Assembly (NCBI GenBank): GCA_945872325.1
Contig: CAMBZY010000148.1
Span: 1-7,697, forward strand
DNA from: Candidatus Kuenenia stuttgartensis
GTDB lineage: Bacteria > Planctomycetota > Planctomycetia > Isosphaerales > Isosphaeraceae
Direction: 5' to 3'
Length of the DNA stretch: 7,697 bases
A program made the position numbers and the translations under genes. The notes below the pieces were generated by a model. It was not told where the DNA came from. It saw only the letters and a list, made by a program, of their open reading frames with translations, and ran no database searches. The first letter of the stretch is position 1. Each line of letters begins with the position of its first letter. Positions 5,683 through 7,697 of this stretch are shown here, one piece after another.

Positions 5683-7065
5683 TTAGATTCCACCCTGGAA
5701 TCCATGGGAACCCTTTCCGAGGCGTCGGATTTTTTCGTTGCGGAAGTCGTCGCAACACTTTTGAGCCTCGTCGCTCACTCGGATTTGTCCCAAAACTGTT
5801 CTGGCGCGGTCGTTCCATGGGTCTGTAAAGTCTGAATCTGGCCAGCTCTGAAAAATATTCTCCGTCGTTTTCTGCTCTTGAATTCCGTTTTGTTCTGGCG
5901 CTTCATCACCTTGCACAGAAAGAACTTGTGGCTTGTCGTTCTGGTCCGTTTTCTGGTCGATTTGGGTCTCAATTCCTGTTTCATATACCGACTTGTTCTG
6001 ACTCGATTCATAGGCTGATGGGATTGGGCCGTATTTCTGAACCTGATCGGCTTCCCAAAGCTCGACTCCCGCCGGGCTGTATCGGCGATCGTTCTGCTTT
6101 TGCTGACGCCGATTTTCGCGCTCCGTGGCCTGTAGGAGGCGATATCGTTGCTGTTCGCGACCTTTACGCAGAGCTTCCAGACGGCGCTGGAGCTTGTCGA
6201 CAAGCGATTGCGCCGTGGAGCGATATCTCAGGGCGAGCTTTGAAGCTGCCATGAGCTTGTCGTCTCCAAGGCCCATACCGACGGCGGTCTGTGCAAAAAG
6301 GGCTTTTTCCTCTAAATGTTTTGTGTAAAGATAATCTTCGATTTCAGTCCAGATTTCCGTATTTTCGAGAGCTTTTTTGAGGAGTTCATTTTTTGACAAT
6401 GTGGGGTCGGGCGTTTTCAAGAGCTGCTGATTGGCCATCCGTTCGGCAGAGAGTGAGGAGATGGGGCCTGATCGAACGATCCAGTCTTTGATTTCATGAT
6501 CCGGAGATGAGCTTGAAGCGATAAATCGGGCGAAGATCCACCAGCCGTCGGGATTGATTTTTTGGATATTGGGGAACGATTTTTCAATAAGAGCGGCGTT
6601 CCAGGCTTGGTCGAGTGTCATTTCAGATGTGTCATGACTGAGTGAGCTGGCGATTTCGGACCAGATTTGTTGAAAGTATTGGGCACCAAGATAGGTTCTG
6701 GCGAGAATATCGCGACCAAATTGGGGGAATTCCCGCCACTGGGCCTGATCCTGATGAAATTTCAGGAGTTTCTGACGTTCGAAGAGATCAGATGAAATTC
6801 GTATTTCATTTTCGACTGCAAGGCTATGAATGCGATCATTTTCCTGTTTCTGCCAATATGCGACAGAGAGTTCGCGAACCACATGGCTTTCATTGTCAGT
6901 CTCAGGCTGATAGAGTTCGATGAGTTCGAATTCAAGTTGGCTGATGGCTTCCAGAGCATGTTCCGGGAGATACTTTTTACTGGAAAGGCCGTGCTTGAGG
7001 GCATTGGAGGCAGACATGGGAGAGGGTCCGGGGGAAAACATGGAAAAATATTGGGTTTCATCCAT
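5683..7065 (-). CDS. uncharacterised protein with N-terminal NALKHGL motif (460 aa)
   Basis: Function unknown. SPGPSP (11-16) followed by SASNALKHGL (18-27) resembles the STGPRTPEGK...NALKHGL opening of a protein group common in planctomycetes and acidobacteria (from memory, not searched). As in that group, an acidic 'QLEFELIELYQPETDNESHVVRELSVAYWQ'-type helix region lies at about 42-71 and a basic helical segment near the C-terminal side (281-328, rich in Arg/Gln/Glu, probably coiled coil). From about 350 the chain is Gln/Asp/Glu-rich and likely disordered. No signal peptide, membrane helix or catalytic motif is evident. ATG 7065 is chosen because the SPGPSP block would be lost with ATG 7017. 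The frame is open to ATG 7266, but that extension has no family resemblance. No clear SD is seen at any start. The gene looks less GC-rich than the housekeeping genes to its left, and its frame runs convergent to prs. Real coding is likely. Confidence 0.8.
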   Translation of the reverse strand: MDETQYFSMFSPGPSPMSASNALKHGLSSKKYLPEHALEAISQLEFELIELYQPETDNESHVVRELSVAYWQKQENDRIHSLAVENEIRISSDLFERQKLLKFHQDQAQWREFPQFGRDILARTYLGAQYFQQIWSEIASSLSHDTSEMTLDQAWNAALIEKSFPNIQKINPDGWWIFARFIASSSSPDHEIKDWIVRSGPISSLSAERMANQQLLKTPDPTLSKNELLKKALENTEIWTEIEDYLYTKHLEEKALFAQTAVGMGLGDDKLMAASKLALRYRSTAQSLVDKLQRRLEALRKGREQQRYRLLQATERENRRQQKQNDRRYSPAGVELWEADQVQKYGPIPSAYESSQNKSVYETGIETQIDQKTDQNDKPQVLSVQGDEAPEQNGIQEQKTTENIFQSWPDSDFTDPWNDRARTVLGQIRVSDEAQKCCDDFRNEKIRRLGKGSHGFQGGI

Positions 7066-7157
7066 TAGAATGGGGTGAATGACCGGTCCAAGCACCTCGC
7101 GACGGGTTGCCTGCGAAATAAAATGAAATGCAATCCGGATAAACGTTAATGTTCGCC

Positions 7158-7279
7158 AGTAGTTAATTGTTTCGTTTGAGCGGTCCGTGATCAGATTTGG
7201 ATGTTGATGATGGGACGCATTTGTTACCAGCAAAACTAACCCGCAGCGCGACCAAGGGCCGCACAAGTGATTAACTACT
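7158..7279. repeat. 10-bp inverted repeat with distant arms
   Basis: AGTAGTTAAT (7158-7167) and ATTAACTACT (7270-7279) are perfect reverse complements, about 100 bp apart, upstream of the 5683-7065 gene. They could be paired regulator sites, but a match this length can arise by chance in a region of this size. Confidence 0.35.
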
Positions 7280-7317
7280 CCATCACAAATATTTACAATT
7301 CAATATGTTACACCCAA

Positions 7318-7349
7318 CAGCAGGGCCTCTGGGACGCTCGCCCTTGCTG
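7318..7349. repeat. GC-rich hairpin
   Basis: CAGCAGGGC (7318-7326) pairs with GCCCTTGCTG (7340-7349), 9 bp with a single bulged base and a 13-nt loop. No T-run follows on either strand, so it is not a standard terminator. Its role is unknown. Confidence 0.5.
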
Positions 7350-7372
7350 GCGCGGCGGATTAGTTTGTTGGT

Positions 7373-7396
7373 AAGACTTCAGCTCTCTAAAGTCTT
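7373..7396. repeat. short hairpin AAGACTT/AAGTCTT
   Basis: AAGACTT (7373-7379) and AAGTCTT (7390-7396) form a perfect 7-bp stem with a 10-nt loop that can add an AG/CT pair step after one mismatch. It lies just upstream of the promoter candidate at 7415 and could be an operator or a structured transcript end. No T-run follows. Confidence 0.45.
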
Positions 7397-7414
7397 GCTG
7401 GATTACAAGGGGTT

Positions 7415-7443
7415 TTGAAATTTTTATCCCTATATCATTTAAT
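7415..7443 (+). promoter_or_regulatory. sigma70-like promoter candidate
   Basis: TTGAAA (7415-7420) and TTTAAT (7438-7443) are separated by exactly 17 bp; each matches the consensus hexamer at 5 of 6 positions. Transcription would start near 7450 and run toward the gene beginning at 7657, with a leader of roughly 200 nt. The surrounding sequence is AT-rich, which raises the chance of a fortuitous match. Confidence 0.5.
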
Positions 7444-7446
7444 GAC

Positions 7447-7608
7447 TTGCGTGGATTTTATAGAAGATTTCGCAAGAATCTGTCAAGGCCAGGTGTAAGT
7501 TTCTGGCTGGTCGCTGCATTTGTAGTTTATGGATGTGTCGCGATTCTGATGCGATTGCGTCTCTGGCCTGGTTTGGCTCTGGTTCCTGCTAGTGGCTGGC
7601 GGGAATAG
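7447..7608 (+). CDS. possible small single-pass membrane protein
   Basis: A plus-strand frame is open from 7375 to TAG 7606-7608. The only usual start codons in it are TTG at 7447 (53 aa) and ATG at 7549 (19 aa). The TTG form begins with a strongly basic segment (RGFYRRFRKNLSR, residues 2-14), then an uninterrupted hydrophobic stretch SFWLVAAFVVYGCVAILM (18-35) that would make one transmembrane helix, then RLRLW and a short tail. The charge pattern predicts the N-terminus inside if inserted. I see no Shine-Dalgarno sequence before the TTG, and the promoter candidate at 7415 would leave almost no leader, so the start is uncertain. It could also be the tail of a decayed gene. No family is recognised. 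Confidence 0.3.
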   Translation: MRGFYRRFRKNLSRPGVSFWLVAAFVVYGCVAILMRLRLWPGLALVPASGWRE

Positions 7609-7620
7609 GTGGCCGGGCTG

Positions 7621-7671
7621 GTTCCTCAATGTTCCTCAAAGAAAGAGACTGATTCCATGATTCGTTCCTCA
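7621..7671 (+). repeat. three copies of GTTCCTCA
   Basis: The 8-mer GTTCCTCA occurs at 7621-7628, 7631-7638 and 7664-7671. The first two copies are 10 nt apart (GTTCCTCAAT then GTTCCTCAAA) and precede the start codon at 7657; the third lies inside the first codons of that gene. They could be regulator or RNA-binding sites, or a small slippage duplication. Confidence 0.5.
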
Positions 7672-7697
7672 CGTCTGGGCCGCTGGGCCCTCGGTCT
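7657..7697 (+). CDS. 5' end of a gene cut by the window edge
   Basis: ATG at 7657 opens a frame reading MIRSSRLGRWALG and runs off the end. A purine-rich AAGAAAGAGA stretch (about 7640-7649) ends 7 nt before the ATG and could serve as a ribosome-binding site. The basic opening followed by Trp-Ala-Leu-Gly would suit the start of a signal peptide, but 13 codons are too few to identify the product. It may be driven by the promoter candidate at 7415. Confidence 0.45.
   Translation, partial: MIRSSRLGRWALG

Larger units (their letters stand above)
7066..7446. other. intergenic region with hairpins, no confident gene
   Basis: This stretch lies upstream of the 5683-7065 gene (minus) and should hold its promoter, though I find no convincing minus-strand -35/-10 pair. 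The minus-strand frame stays open to 7266 without coding character. It contains a 10-bp inverted repeat (7158-7167 with 7270-7279), two hairpins (7318-7349, 7373-7396) and a plus-strand promoter candidate (7415-7443), each listed separately. Confidence 0.6.

Noticed and set aside
7066..7266. N-terminal extension of the 460-aa protein to ATG 7266
   Set aside because: The extra 67 residues have no resemblance to the NALKHGL group opening. The region also carries inverted-repeat arms, which suits intergenic DNA better.
7350..7432. tRNA-like stretch: TTAGTTTGTTGGTAAGAC resembles a D-arm, followed by a hairpin and a GGGG...TCCC pair
   Set aside because: The candidate anticodon stem has a 10-nt loop, the T-loop lacks TTCGA, and no acceptor stem pairs. 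A tRNA gene is not supported.

Overview
The window looks like a chromosomal segment of a moderate-GC bacterium. The gene set and protein style fit a planctomycete best (Planctopirus/Gimesia-like). This is an inference from the housekeeping protein sequences and from a lineage-type protein carrying an 'NALKHGL' motif. No rRNA gene or other decisive marker is present. No mobile element, CRISPR array or tRNA gene was found.

Layout from left to right. On the minus strand, prfB (peptide release factor 2, made by a programmed +1 frameshift), an unrecognised 202-residue protein that starts 6 nt after the prfB stop, and glyA (serine hydroxymethyltransferase) all point the same way. They may form one transcription unit that ends at a good intrinsic terminator at 81-119, with a weaker second hairpin at 13-37. 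Divergent from prfB, on the plus strand, are gluQ (glutamyl-Q tRNA(Asp) synthetase) and prs (ribose-phosphate pyrophosphokinase), separated by a short gap that holds a perfect hairpin. Beyond prs there are two nearly identical 43-nt units, each a hairpin plus T-run, that look like a duplicated terminator. A minus-strand gene for a 460-residue uncharacterised protein converges on them.

The right end (7066-7656) has no confident gene. It holds two hairpins, a well-formed sigma70-like plus-strand promoter candidate (7415-7443), a possible small single-pass membrane protein ORF (7447-7608), a triple 8-nt repeat, and then the first codons of a plus-strand gene cut by the window edge.

Functionally, most of the recognisable genes serve translation and one-carbon or nucleotide supply. 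RF2 terminates at UGA/UAA, GluQ modifies queuosine in tRNA(Asp), GlyA feeds C1 units to purine and thymidylate synthesis, and Prs makes PRPP. I see no defence or secondary-metabolism system. The items most worth a second look are the prfB frameshift site without an obvious Shine-Dalgarno-like stimulator, the unknown ORF in frame with the prfB stop, the duplicated terminator repeat, and the possible small membrane protein.
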